NCBI GenBank assembly: GCA_900142905.1
Contig: FSRV01000001.1
Coordinates: forward strand, 4,774,001 to 4,838,000
Length of the DNA: 64,000 nucleotides
DNA from: Burkholderia sp. GAS332
Lineage (GTDB): Bacteria; Pseudomonadota; Gammaproteobacteria; Burkholderiales; Burkholderiaceae
Reading direction: 5' to 3'
Each line of letters begins with the position of its first letter. Position 1 is the stretch's first letter. The notes under the pieces were generated by a model. It did no database searches, was not told the origin of the DNA, and saw only the letters and a program-made list of their open reading frames with translations. Below are positions 39,296 through 48,214 of the stretch, piece by piece. A program made the translations under genes and the position numbers.

Positions 39296-39502
39296 GCATT
39301 CCTCTCACGCGAGAGCCGGGCCGGTCCGAACGCGGAAGCGAACAACCTCGGCACCGTTCCCAAAATGTGCGTCATCGATATTCCTTAAGCAAGCTCCATG
39401 CGCACGCTGGCGCACATTCGAATGAACTTTGCAGGTCCGATTGCACCGGCGGAAGGGACGATGCGCCGCGCACGGGCGTGGCGCGCACCATTTGGGTGCG
39501 CC

Positions 39503-39584
39503 GCCTTCCCGCGGCACTTCCCGCGGCACTTCCCGCGGCACTTCCCGCGGCACTTCCCGCGGCACTTCCCGTGGCACTTCCCGG
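39503..39584. repeat. 12-bp tandem array upstream of antiporter
   Basis: Six contiguous units of GGCACTTCCCGC (39513-39583; the last two vary at their ends) are preceded by a partial unit. They lie about 150 bases upstream of the antiporter start in the 443-base divergent gap. Apart from this array, the gap shows a short AT-rich run at 39716-39738 and no other clear gene. Confidence 0.93.
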
Positions 39585-39738
39585 CCGCACTCCTGGCCGT
39601 CTTGCCGGGTTGGCGATGGTGCGATGCGTCGTCGGGCTAAACTTCGGCCTTGCACCTTACACACACCTCACGACCGATATGCGGCGACATCGTCGACGAT
39701 CGCGGAGGAAGCACCGTTATAGCGCCATAAATAGATCG

Positions 39739-41394
39739 ATGGATATTGTCTTTACCGTACTGATACTTCTGCTCGCCGTCTCCGCTTCCGGCGTGGTTAC
39801 CCGGATACTGCCGATCGCCTTGCCGCTGCCGCTCGTCCAGATTGCGATTGGCGCATTGCTCGCATGGCCGAGGCTCGGACTGCATGTCACCTTCGATCCG
39901 GAAATTTTCATGATGCTGTTCATTCCGCCGCTGCTGTTCGCGGATGGATGGCGCATTCCCAAGCGCGAATTGTTCATGGCGCGCCGTTCCATTCTGATGC
40001 TGGCGCTCGGCCTCGTGTTCATGACGGTGCTGGCGGTCGGCTACTTCATCCATGCGCTGGTGCCGTCGATCTCGCTGCCGGTCGCGTTCGCGCTTGCCGC
40101 GGTGCTATCGCCGACCGATGCGGTGGCGCTGACGGGTATCGTCGGCAAGGGCAGGATTCCTGGGCGGCTGATGCACATCCTCGAAGGCGAGGCGTTGATG
40201 AACGACGCATCGGGCCTTGTCGCTTTGAAGTTCGCGATTACGGCGGCGCTGACGGGAGTGTTTTCGCTGCGCGACGCATCGATCAGTTTCGTGATCATCG
40301 CGGTGGGCGGGCTCGCGACGGGCGCGGCGGTCAGCTGGTTGGTCAGCTTTGTATCGGCGCGTTTTCTGAGTCTTAACGAAGAGGGCGATCCGGCGCCCGG
40401 CGTGGTGATGACGCTGCTGATTCCGTTCGCCGCGTATCTGATCGCCGAGCGTTTAGAGTTGTCGGGCATTCTGGCCGCCGTCTCGGCCGGCATGATGATG
40501 AACTACGCGAGCATTTGGAACGCCGGGCCGGTGTCATCGCGAGTGCGCGCGAACAGCACGTGGACGATGATCGAGTTCGTCTTCAACGGCATGGTGTTCA
40601 TTCTGTTGGGTCTGCAGTTTCCGCACATTCTTGGCCGCGCGCTGCTCGATGCGCACGAGACCAGCAACGCGCAGGCGGGGTTGCTGATTGGCTACATCGC
40701 CGCGGTGGCGGTCGCGCTCTACGCGCTGCGTTTCGTGTGGGTGTGGCTGCTACGCTGGTTCGCGAGCCGCGGCGCGGCGAAGCACGGTGTCGCCAACGCG
40801 GTCCCCGGCCTGCGCACGGTGACAGTGACGACGGTGGCCGGCGTGCGCGGCGCGGTGACCTTGGCGGGTGTGTTGTCGTTGCCCGAGGTTTTGCCCGGCG
40901 GCGCACCGTTGCCCGGGCGGGACCTCGCGATTTTCATTGCCTCGGGGGTGATTCTTTTGTCGCTGCTGGTGGCGGTGGTGGCGTTGCCGCTGCTGCTGCG
41001 CGGATGGCGGCGGGGAAAGGATCCGCATGCCGCGGAGGAAGCGATGGCTCGCACGATAGCAGCGCAAGCGGCGATTCGCGCGGTCGACGAGGTGCACGAT
41101 AAGGAGTGTGCGGATCTTGATGAGTCGGCATCGGCGTATGCGGCGGATGTCACTGCGAGGGTGATGGATCTGTATCGCCGCCGGCTCGCCACGCTCGACG
41201 AGGAGCAGGAGCCACGTGAGTTGGCGCGCCGTGCCGATGCGCTGGAGTTCCGGATGAAGTTAGCGGCGATGCGCGCTGAACGCAAAGCGCTGCTCGCGCT
41301 GCGCAATAGTCAGGAAATCAATGATGAGACTTTGAACAAGCTCATGCGGGAGGTGGATTTGTCGGAGACGGCGTTGACTGTTCGGAGGAAGTAG
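39739..41394 (+). CDS. CPA1-family Na+/H+ antiporter
   Basis: A 551-residue inner-membrane antiporter with about twelve membrane segments (to residue 430) and a hydrophilic helical tail of about 110 residues. LFIPPLLFADGW, LAAVLSPTDAVALTGIVGKG, LEGEALMNDASGLVALKFA (with the Asn-Asp ion-binding pair) and TVAGVRGAVTLAGVLSLP identify the CPA1 NhaP/YjcE branch, which exchanges Na+ or K+ for H+. The frame is open 124 codons upstream through the 12-bp array (Ala-Leu-Pro repeats), but the ATG at 39739 begins directly at the first membrane segment. The ribosome site is weak. Confidence 0.9.
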   Translation: MDIVFTVLILLLAVSASGVVTRILPIALPLPLVQIAIGALLAWPRLGLHVTFDPEIFMMLFIPPLLFADGWRIPKRELFMARRSILMLALGLVFMTVLAVGYFIHALVPSISLPVAFALAAVLSPTDAVALTGIVGKGRIPGRLMHILEGEALMNDASGLVALKFAITAALTGVFSLRDASISFVIIAVGGLATGAAVSWLVSFVSARFLSLNEEGDPAPGVVMTLLIPFAAYLIAERLELSGILAAVSAGMMMNYASIWNAGPVSSRVRANSTWTMIEFVFNGMVFILLGLQFPHILGRALLDAHETSNAQAGLLIGYIAAVAVALYALRFVWVWLLRWFASRGAAKHGVANAVPGLRTVTVTTVAGVRGAVTLAGVLSLPEVLPGGAPLPGRDLAIFIASGVILLSLLVAVVALPLLLRGWRRGKDPHAAEEAMARTIAAQAAIRAVDEVHDKECADLDESASAYAADVTARVMDLYRRRLATLDEEQEPRELARRADALEFRMKLAAMRAERKALLALRNSQEINDETLNKLMREVDLSETALTVRRK

Positions 41395-41409
41395 AAGGGG
41401 GGCTTTTTT

Positions 41410-41585
41410 TACCTGCGTGGCGCTTTTTTCTGGTTGCCTACGGCGGTGGATCTTGCTTGATTTTTCTGCCTGCGCGGCGCTTTTTGGTTGTGCCATTACG
41501 GCGTTGGCCTTTCCTTGATTTCTTATTGGTCTATTAGCGTTGCCCCTGTGCGGGGCGGCACCTACTTTTCTTTGCCTGCGGTGTG
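41410..41585. repeat. Left arm (outer part) of long intergenic inverted repeat
   Basis: This stretch reads, as an inverted copy, like 43815-43976. Shared landmarks include GCGTTGCCCCTGTGCGGGGC, GGCGTTGGCC and the CTTTTCTTTGCC motif. It stops abruptly at the left end of the IS element. Confidence 0.8.
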
Positions 41586-41611
41586 TGTCAAGGTAGTTGT
41601 CGCGTGAACCG

Positions 41612-42634
41612 TTACGCTGCGTGCTTATACATGTCGACCGACGCGTGAGTTCGCTCCGGGTTCAGATAGACCACGTCTGCCAGGTGCCAGTTGCGAATGG
41701 CGCCTGACCAGCGCGCGGGGTTCCGCATGCGTGCGTCTTCGTACAACGCACGCCGGCGGCCCAGAAGGTCGCCGGCTTCGCCGCGGTGCCGTTGTCCCGG
41801 ACTGACATGCTTCAGGCCGCTGTGACAGTGCTCCTCGTTGTACCACTGCACAAAGCGCTGTACCCATGCGCGGGCCTCCTCCAGCGTGTCGAACGGCTGC
41901 TCGGGCCATAACGGACAGTACTTCGCCGTACGGAACAGCGCCTCGGCGAAGGCGTTGTCGTTGCTCACGCGCGGCCGGCTGAACGAAGGCTCTACGCCCA
42001 GATCGATCATGGCCGCGCGCATCGTGGCGCCTTTCATCGCACTGCCGTTATCCGAGTGCAGCACCAGCGGACGCCCGGCGATGCCTTCGCGCAAACATCC
42101 CTTGTGCAGCAGCTCGCTCGCGTGCTCAGCCGACTCCTGCTCCCACACCTCGTTCATCACCAGCTTGCGGCTGTAGATGTCCTTCATCATGTACCAGTAA
42201 AAGTACCGGCCCCGGACCGTGCTCGGCATCCACGTAATATCCCAGCACCACACCTGGTTCGGACCAGTGGCGCGATGCGTCGTGAGTGGGCGTCGTTGCG
42301 GCGCCTTCGCACGACCCCGCCGCTGGCCCTGTCCCGCCGCTTTCAGGATCCGGTAGAACGTCGATTCGCTGGCCAGATAAACCCCTTCGTCGGCCAGTTT
42401 CGGCACGATCTGGTGCGGCGTCAGGCTCGCGAATGCGGGCCGGTTGGCCGCTTCAAGCACGGCCTGACGCTCCGCCTCACTCAGTTTGTTGGGGGGCGCT
42501 TCACGGAGGGTTTGCGTGCGCCCGTCATGGGGTGACTGGCGCCAGCGCTGCACCGTGCGCACGTTCACCCCAAGTTGCTCGCACGCACGCGCACGGCATG
42601 CCCCCTGCTGCACCGCTTCATTGATCAACTGCAT
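41612..42634 (-). CDS. IS3-family transposase OrfB (DDE)
   Basis: A 340-residue integrase-core protein: a helix-turn-helix segment (CRARACEQLGVNVRTVQRWR), an HTH-like linker, and the RNase-H fold with DDE residues in CWDITWMP, LHSDNGSAM and SNDNAFAEALFRT. The frame is open in the -1 direction back to a run of seven A residues (42697-42703, T on the plus strand) within orfA. A fused OrfAB transposase made by frameshifting is therefore expected, as in other IS3 elements; the ATG given is the first internal one. It catalyses excision and insertion of the element. Confidence 0.9.
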   Translation of the reverse strand: MQLINEAVQQGACRARACEQLGVNVRTVQRWRQSPHDGRTQTLREAPPNKLSEAERQAVLEAANRPAFASLTPHQIVPKLADEGVYLASESTFYRILKAAGQGQRRGRAKAPQRRPLTTHRATGPNQVWCWDITWMPSTVRGRYFYWYMMKDIYSRKLVMNEVWEQESAEHASELLHKGCLREGIAGRPLVLHSDNGSAMKGATMRAAMIDLGVEPSFSRPRVSNDNAFAEALFRTAKYCPLWPEQPFDTLEEARAWVQRFVQWYNEEHCHSGLKHVSPGQRHRGEAGDLLGRRRALYEDARMRNPARWSGAIRNWHLADVVYLNPERTHASVDMYKHAA

Positions 42635-42660
42635 GGCTTCATCGCGATCCGGGCTGCTGA

Positions 42661-43161
42661 TCAGTCTTCCTCTTCCTTGCCCCAGATCGCGTCGGCTTTT
42701 TTTCGCAGATTCAGCAACGCCGCCGCCTCCGCACGTGCAGCATCCGCGCGCTTGAGCTGGCGCTCCAGCTCCCGGATGCGTTTTTGGGCAGCCTTCGCTT
42801 CATTGCGCTGCGCCGCCGTCAGCTTCGGCTCAGGCGCGCCGTTGGCCTGCTCGCATGCCTCGCGCCACTGCCGGATCTGCTCAGGATAAATGCCCTTGCT
42901 ACGGCAGTACTGTGAAGTCTCAATCTCGCTGAGCGGCGCCGTCTCCAGCACCGCCCTGAACTTGTCGGCGCTTGACCATCGATCGCCCGTTTTGCCATTG
43001 CCCGGCATGAATTCCCCTGCCTGTCTTGCGCTTTGCCGCCAGCTGCGTAGCGTCACTGTCGTGATGCCCGTCGCGCCTGACAACTCAATTACCGCACGAT
43101 TGAACGGCGGCATCATCTGTTTGATTGCCCATTCCCGGGTTTCCGCTGAATAGCGTTTCAT
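42661..43161 (-). CDS. IS3-family transposase OrfA
   Basis: A 166-residue DNA-binding partner of OrfB. An N-terminal helix-turn-helix domain (MKRYSAETREWAIKQMMPP, then ATGITTVTLRSWRQSARQAG) is followed by a second HTH-like region (ETSQYCRSKGIYPEQIRQWR) and a coiled coil (QKRIRELERQLKRADAARAE) for multimerisation. The A-run slippery site lies about 35 bases before its stop. It recognises the terminal repeats. Confidence 0.9.
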   Translation of the reverse strand: MKRYSAETREWAIKQMMPPFNRAVIELSGATGITTVTLRSWRQSARQAGEFMPGNGKTGDRWSSADKFRAVLETAPLSEIETSQYCRSKGIYPEQIRQWREACEQANGAPEPKLTAAQRNEAKAAQKRIRELERQLKRADAARAEAAALLNLRKKADAIWGKEEED

Positions 43162-43229
43162 CTTCCATTCGCTGTCCGCCCCCCATCTTTACATCATTCG
43201 GTTCGGGTGAGGCGACAACTAGCCTGACA

Positions 43230-43363
43230 TGGAGGGCCTGCTGCAAAGAAAAGTAGGCAAAAGAAAGCAGCTCGAACCCCCTGCTAAGCGGGTCTCTCGC
43301 ACAGTAACGGTAGTGGTGCATCTGGAATCTGTGTTCTCGCACATTCGGCGTGAGTGACAAGGG
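43230..43363. repeat. Left arm (inner part) of long intergenic inverted repeat
   Basis: This stretch continues the left arm on the far side of the IS. It matches 43701-43809 in reverse orientation, including CCTGCTAAGCGGGT, GTAACGGTAGTGGTGCATCT and GGAAT. The match to the other arm extends to the GTGACAA word around 43356. Confidence 0.85.
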
Positions 43364-43700
43364 CGTCATACTTCCGGCGGCGCTGCGCGCGCCGAAGGGC
43401 ACTTCACAGAACCGTCAGGTCGTTTCGCGCGTGCGCCCCACTCGGCGCCGCGGCTCATCGTTGCCTCACCAACGGTTCTGCAAAGCGCCTGCGATTCATT
43501 CGAAGTACGAATTCATACCTGCACGCGCTGTCGCGACTTGTCGGTCGCTCGAGACGCCAAGTGGCACCTCCCGAAACAGATATCTTTTGGCACTTCGCCG
43601 CGGCAAAGCCGACGGCTTCCACCGCCCTCAAACGAAGCCCCCGGTTTCCCATGCAGACCCATCCGCGACGCACGTAGTGCGGAGTGGGAGCTGATGAGCG
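43364..43700. other. Spacer between inverted-repeat arms
   Basis: This stretch of about 340 bases separates the two arms. Several frames of 80-115 codons run through it in different phases, but none has a ribosome site or a recognisable protein. I regard it as non-coding. Confidence 0.5.
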
Positions 43701-43976
43701 CTTTGTCACTAACGCCGAATGCGCGAGGGCACGGATTCCAGATGCACCACTACCGTAACTGTGCGGGGGACCCGCTTAGCAGGGGCTTCTAGCCGCTTTC
43801 TTTGCTTATCTTTCTTTGCGGCGGCAAAGAAAGTAAGTGCCGCCCCGCACAGGGGCAACGCTAATAACCCGACAAGAATTCAAGGAAGGGCCAACGCCGT
43901 AAGGCCACAACCAGCAAGCGCCGCGCAGGCAAAAAAAATCAAGCAAGGGCCAACGCCAACGGCAAAAAAACTACCA
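43701..43976. repeat. Right arm of long intergenic inverted repeat
   Basis: This arm is the reverse complement of 43230-43363 joined to 41410-41585, with moderate divergence. It includes the inner hairpin TTTCTTTGCGGCGGCAAAGA. It ends at the stop of the NCS2 permease gene. Confidence 0.85.
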
Positions 43977-43977
43977 A

Positions 43978-45285
43978 TCAGGCCACCGGCCCCTGGGCCG
44001 GCTTCCTCCTCAGGAGAGCATAAAGAATAATCGCCCCAAAGGTCGCAGTACCAATCCCACCAAGCCCAAATCCGCCAAGTTTCAACGAAAAATCCCCCGC
44101 GCCCAGCACGAGGGTCACTGCGGCAACGATCAAGTTCCGGTTGTCAGAAAAATCCACTTTGTTGACGACCCAGATCCGCGCGCCGGTCACGGCAATCAAC
44201 CCGAACACGACGATCGACACGCCGCCCAGCACCGGGCCCGGGATGGTCTGAATCACCGCGCCGAACTTTGGTGAAAAACCCAGAACCAGCGCAATCACCG
44301 CAGCAATCACAAACACCAGCGTCGAATAAATCTTAGTCACGGCCATCACGCCAATGTTCTCGGCATAGGTCGTCACACCGGTACCACCGGCGAAACCGGA
44401 GACGATCGTCGCGAGTCCATCGCCAAGAAACGCCCGGCCGACGTAACGGTCCAGGTTCTGCCCCGTCATCGCACTCACCGCCTTGATATGCCCAAGATTC
44501 TCAGCAACAAGAATCACCGCAATCGGTGCAAGCAACGTCATCGCCTGCATGCTGAAAACCGGCGCGGTGAAATGCGGCATACCAAACCACGCAGCGTTCG
44601 CCACAATCGCAAAGTCAATCGGCTTACCCATACCAAGACCATTCGTGACGATCGCGTAAATCACGTACGCCATCAGCAAACCAACCAGAATCAACAACCG
44701 CTGCAACATGCCGCGCGCAAACACCGCGACCGCGCCGACGCACAGCACCGTCACCAGCGCCATCCACGAGTCGAAGTTGCTGCCGCTCACGCCATGCACG
44801 GCGATCGGCGCAAGATTCAGCCCGATCACGCAGACGATCGCTCCGGTCACAACCGGTGGCATCAGCGTTTCGATCCATTTGGTGCCCACCGCCGAGACGA
44901 TCAGGCCGATGATCGCGTACACCACCCCACACGCGATGATCCCGCCCAACGCCACCGGAATGTTCAGGTTCGGACCGTGCCCGCCATACCCCGTCACAGC
45001 GATCACCAGGCCGATGAACGCGAAGCTCGAGCCGAGATAGCTCGGTACGCGCCCACCGACCAGCACGAAGAACAACAGCGTGCCGATCCCCGACATGAAA
45101 ATGCACAGGTTAGGATCGAAGCCCATCAGCAACGGCGCAAGCACGGTCGAACCGAACATCGCGACGACGTGCTGAATGCCCATTGCAAACATCTGCGGCC
45201 AGGCGAGCCGCTCGTCGGTGCCGACAATGCGGCCCTCGGCAGCGCTCGGCTGGGCGCGCCAGCGTGGGAAATAGGAATCGGCCAT
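43978..45285 (-). CDS. NCS2-family uracil/xanthine permease
   Basis: A 435-residue inner-membrane nucleobase:cation symporter with about fourteen membrane segments. GIQHVVAMFGSTVLAPLLMG at the N terminus, VILVAENLGHIKAV (with the substrate-binding Glu) and GFAGGTGVTTYAENIGVMAV are hallmarks of the uracil-transporter (UraA/RutG) side of NCS2. The last codons border the long inverted repeat. No other pyrimidine gene is adjacent, so the substrate is inferred from motifs only. Confidence 0.92.
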   Translation of the reverse strand: MADSYFPRWRAQPSAAEGRIVGTDERLAWPQMFAMGIQHVVAMFGSTVLAPLLMGFDPNLCIFMSGIGTLLFFVLVGGRVPSYLGSSFAFIGLVIAVTGYGGHGPNLNIPVALGGIIACGVVYAIIGLIVSAVGTKWIETLMPPVVTGAIVCVIGLNLAPIAVHGVSGSNFDSWMALVTVLCVGAVAVFARGMLQRLLILVGLLMAYVIYAIVTNGLGMGKPIDFAIVANAAWFGMPHFTAPVFSMQAMTLLAPIAVILVAENLGHIKAVSAMTGQNLDRYVGRAFLGDGLATIVSGFAGGTGVTTYAENIGVMAVTKIYSTLVFVIAAVIALVLGFSPKFGAVIQTIPGPVLGGVSIVVFGLIAVTGARIWVVNKVDFSDNRNLIVAAVTLVLGAGDFSLKLGGFGLGGIGTATFGAIILYALLRRKPAQGPVA

Positions 45286-45540
45286 GGCGGGGGTTCTCCT
45301 CTGTCGGCGTTTTAGTGGACGGCGCAGCGAGACGGCACCGTCTGGGAATTACGCGCGAGTGTACGGAGAGCCACCAGGCCTGGCAAGGGCGACGAAATAG
45401 GCTGGAAAGCGGGAAATAAAGCGGGCAACAAAGCACGCGCCCAGAACCGCACTGAAGCGCATGACGAGCGCCACGCCCGCGCCTGGCAAGCACGGCTTGG
45501 CGTAGGCGCTGGATGACATGAACGGTCACAGCCGCCTCGA

Positions 45541-47106
45541 TCAGCCGTGCCGCGCGTCCAGCGAGAACACCGTGACCGCCGCTTGCAACTGCCTCGCCTG
45601 GTCCGCCATCGACGCCGCCGCGGCCGCCGCCTGCTCGACCAGCGCCGCGTTCTGCTGGGTCACGTCGTCCATCTGCGCGACCGCGCGGTTCACTTCCTCG
45701 ATGCCGGTGCTCTGCTCCTGCGACGCCGACGAAATCTCGCCCATGATGTCGGTCACGCGTTTGACCGCATGGGTGACTTCCGCCATCGTCTGACCGGCCC
45801 GCTCAGCCAGCTCGGCGCCGCTGCCCACGCGCGCCGTCGAGCTCTCGATCAGCTCCTTGATCTCCTTGGCCGACACCGCGCTGCGCTGCGCCAGTGAACG
45901 CACTTCGCCGGCGACCACCGCGAAGCCGCGGCCCTGTTCACCGGCGCGCGCCGCTTCCACCGCGGCGTTCAGCGCGAGAATGTTGGTCTGGAACGCAATC
46001 CCTTCGATCACCGCGATGATGTCGGTCATGCGCTTCGAGCCCGCCGCTAACTCGCGCATCGTCTCGACCACATCGCCGACCAGGCTGCTGCCGCGCGCCG
46101 CCACTTCGGACGCGCCATGCGCGACACCGCCGGCCTGCTGCGCATTTTCGGCATTCATCTTCACCGTCGAGGTCAATTCCTGCATGCTCGACGCGGTTTC
46201 CTGCAATGCGGCCGCCTGCTCTTCGGTGCGTTGCGACAGATCGGTGTTGCCCTGCGCGATCTCGCCCGAAGCCATCAGGATCGATTCGCTCGACTCGCTG
46301 ATGCCCGACACGATGCCCGCCAGCCGCTCGCGCATATTGCGCAGCGCGAACAGCATGCTGTCGGTGTCGCCCGCACGGGTCTCGACGCGCACGCTCAGGT
46401 CACCATCGGCAATACGGTTGGCGATATGCATCGCGTAATCCGGTTCGCCGCCGAGTTGACGCGCGAGGCGCCGCGCAATCACCGTCGCGAGCAGCGTGCC
46501 CACCGCGATCGCGCCCAGCACCAGCGCGAGCATCACGATGCGCATGTGCTCATAGTCGGCGCTCGCCTCCTGCTGGGCGTCGGTGGCTTGCTGACGGCGA
46601 TAGTCGATCAGCGCCGTGATGCGATCGCGCAACGCCTCGCTCGACGCAATCGCGCGGCGCACGAGTTCGTTGTTATCGACGCCGGCCGGAATCGGTTCGA
46701 GACCGATCTGCTGATGCACGATGCCTTCCCACACTGCCGACTTGCCCAGCACGGCGTCGAACATCTCCTGACCCTTGCCGGTTTCAATCGTCGCGCGATA
46801 CTGGTCGTAGGCGCCGTGCATCTCCTTGAGCGAGGCGACAATGCTGTCCTTCAACTTTTGACGGCCGGCATCATCGGCGGCGTAGCCGAGATTCGCTGCG
46901 GCAAGATCGGAATCGATCTTGTGGCGGTTCGCCTCTTCCATCCAGTAGAGGCCGTTCATGTGCCTGTCGCCGATGGCGTTGGTAATGTCATGCATCGACG
47001 ACAGCGTCTTCAGCGAAGTCCCCCCGATCACGACGCAAAAGCCGATCACAACGGCAAATGCCAACAACAGCTTCCTGAATACGGTCATGCGGTCGAACCA
47101 CTTCAT
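45541..47106 (-). CDS. Methyl-accepting chemotaxis protein
   Basis: A 521-residue chemoreceptor: one membrane helix (about 6-28), a periplasmic four-helix-bundle ligand domain, a second membrane helix ([20 protein letters not shown]), HAMP, and the cytoplasmic coiled coil with the hairpin tip [20 protein letters not shown] and [20 protein letters not shown]. Start at the ATG at 47106, seven bases after AAGGA; an upstream TTG is also in frame. There is no C-terminal CheR-binding pentapeptide. The ligand is unknown. Confidence 0.93.
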   Translation of the reverse strand: MKWFDRMTVFRKLLLAFAVVIGFCVVIGGTSLKTLSSMHDITNAIGDRHMNGLYWMEEANRHKIDSDLAAANLGYAADDAGRQKLKDSIVASLKEMHGAYDQYRATIETGKGQEMFDAVLGKSAVWEGIVHQQIGLEPIPAGVDNNELVRRAIASSEALRDRITALIDYRRQQATDAQQEASADYEHMRIVMLALVLGAIAVGTLLATVIARRLARQLGGEPDYAMHIANRIADGDLSVRVETRAGDTDSMLFALRNMRERLAGIVSGISESSESILMASGEIAQGNTDLSQRTEEQAAALQETASSMQELTSTVKMNAENAQQAGGVAHGASEVAARGSSLVGDVVETMRELAAGSKRMTDIIAVIEGIAFQTNILALNAAVEAARAGEQGRGFAVVAGEVRSLAQRSAVSAKEIKELIESSTARVGSGAELAERAGQTMAEVTHAVKRVTDIMGEISSASQEQSTGIEEVNRAVAQMDDVTQQNAALVEQAAAAAASMADQARQLQAAVTVFSLDARHG

Positions 47107-47219
47107 CTCACCATCCTTCAAAAGTCCTGAGGGAACGCTCGCGCCGCCGCACGACCGCGAAACACTTCGCGATTCGTTAGATACGTAGCGACGCTCCAGC
47201 CTCTTTTACGGCGGCCATG

Positions 47220-47467
47220 ACAAGTACTTGAAGCAATAAATGATGGTGATAACCGGGACAGGATAATGAAAGCAACACCTGGCGCATGGGGCCAGATTGC
47301 TTCGTCGGTGTGCTTTGCGCATCAGCGCAGCGATTGGGATTTGTCTGATATATGGGGACGGCCCGGACTCTTAGACTTTGTTTGCTGCGTTCGCCCCCAT
47401 GAGCGCACGCGATGTTGTAACTCTCCGACTTACCGCTCACGCTCCCCGGCGTGAGCGGCTTTTTTTT
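47220..47467 (+). ncRNA. Candidate small RNA ending in a strong terminator
   Basis: A clear rightward terminator ends a gap of about 400 bases in which no plus-strand gene precedes it: the only genes here are leftward. Termination so far from any rightward ORF suggests a non-coding transcript. The 5' boundary is a guess; a TATAT-like box near 47347 or a GATAAT near 47262 could be the promoter. No known RNA family is recognised. Confidence 0.35.
47433..47467 (+). terminator. Rho-independent terminator without an upstream rightward gene
   Basis: CCGCTCACGC-TCCCCG-GCGTGAGCGG forms a 10-bp perfect stem followed by C and eight T residues. On the opposite strand no T-tract follows, so it acts on rightward transcripts. 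Confidence 0.88.
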
Positions 47468-47514
47468 GTCCCTACGTTTCGTTAGCCCGCGCGCTCGCCC
47501 ATGCGCGGTCGACT

Positions 47515-48129
47515 CTACGAATGTGTGACGAGTGCACTTTTGACAAGGCGCAGCGTGTGGTTGCGCACGTCCTCCGGCCATGCCACGACGATCGCGTCGA
47601 ACCGAGCCCGATCGTCGGCGTAGAGCGCGCGCGTTGCTTCTTCATAATCTGGCAGATTGCCGGCAAGCGCAGTCATGAAGCGATACACGGCTTCCTGCGC
47701 GGCGCGTTTGCGGTCTTTGTCCTCGCCCGCAAGCCGCGCTGCTTCGACCAGTTTGCGCAGCGCAACCGAAGCGCCTCCCGATTGCCCGTTGAGCCAATCC
47801 CAATGACGCGGCAGTAACGTGACCTCTCGCGCCACCACACCGAGTTTGGGCCGGCCCCGGCCACGCGGGGTGTCGTCTTGCCCGGCGTCGGCAGTTGATG
47901 CGGGTTGCCCGCCGGGCGCCTCGCTTGTCAGCCGCGCCAGAATCTCTGCAGGTGTGCCGCGCAAATCAAACTCGACCGGACGACTCGTGACGTCGTCGAA
48001 AATCAGCACAGGCGCCTGTTCGCCGCGCGCCAGCACCTCCCGGACAGCGAGCGCCACCTCGGACAAGGAGCCCGAGGCGATGCGGCGGTGCCCCTCGAAG
48101 GCGGTACAGGTAGCAGGATGGGGGGGCAT
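47515..48129 (-). CDS. DUF2239 family protein
   Basis: A 204-residue soluble protein that matches DUF2239: an N-terminal domain with HRRIASGSLSEVALAVREVL and VLIFDDVTSRPVEFDLRG, a basic linker GRGRPKLGVVAREVTLLPRH, and a helical C-terminal part WDWLNGQSGGASVALRKLVE. No activity is established; the central GRGRPKLG looks AT-hook-like and may bind DNA. Start at the ATG, preceded by TGGAG. A palindrome repeated twice lies just upstream and could be its own operator. Confidence 0.82.
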   Translation of the reverse strand: MPPHPATCTAFEGHRRIASGSLSEVALAVREVLARGEQAPVLIFDDVTSRPVEFDLRGTPAEILARLTSEAPGGQPASTADAGQDDTPRGRGRPKLGVVAREVTLLPRHWDWLNGQSGGASVALRKLVEAARLAGEDKDRKRAAQEAVYRFMTALAGNLPDYEEATRALYADDRARFDAIVVAWPEDVRNHTLRLVKSALVTHS

Positions 48130-48159
48130 GACAAACTCCAGAAAGATGAATTTGTCGAA

Positions 48160-48203
48160 TTATACCCGGGTATAAATTAAACGCAATATATTACCCGGGT
48201 GAA
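48160..48203. promoter_or_regulatory. Two ACCCGGGT palindromes upstream of DUF2239 gene
   Basis: TTATACCCGGGTATAA (48160-48175) is a perfect 16-bp palindrome. Its core ACCCGGGT returns at 48193-48200 in TTACCCGGGTGAA, 29 bases away. The pair covers the DUF2239 promoter region (31 bases from the start codon) and the end of the neighbouring cyclase gene. Confidence 0.6.
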
Positions 48204-48214
48204 ATTGTTCTACC

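Larger units (their letters stand above)
41586..43229 (-). mobile_element. IS3-family insertion sequence
   Basis: A 1644-bp element with imperfect terminal inverted repeats: TGTCAAGGTAGTTGTCGC at the left and, on the other strand, TGTCAGGCTAGTTGTCGC at the right. It encodes OrfA and OrfB in overlapping frames with a -1 frameshift site. Both genes look intact. I could not see a convincing target duplication. It interrupts one arm of a long inverted repeat. Confidence 0.88.

Noticed and set aside
37877..39388. 503-codon plus-strand frame over the EAL gene
   Set aside because: Antisense to an EAL gene with complete catalytic motifs; Arg/His-rich shadow.
39367..39738. N-terminal extension of the antiporter through the 12-bp array
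   Set aside because: The extension is low-complexity and precedes the family N terminus; the ATG at 39739 starts at the first membrane segment.
43354..43694. Small coding genes inside the inverted-repeat spacer
   Set aside because: Several overlapping frames in different phases, no ribosome sites, no recognisable protein.
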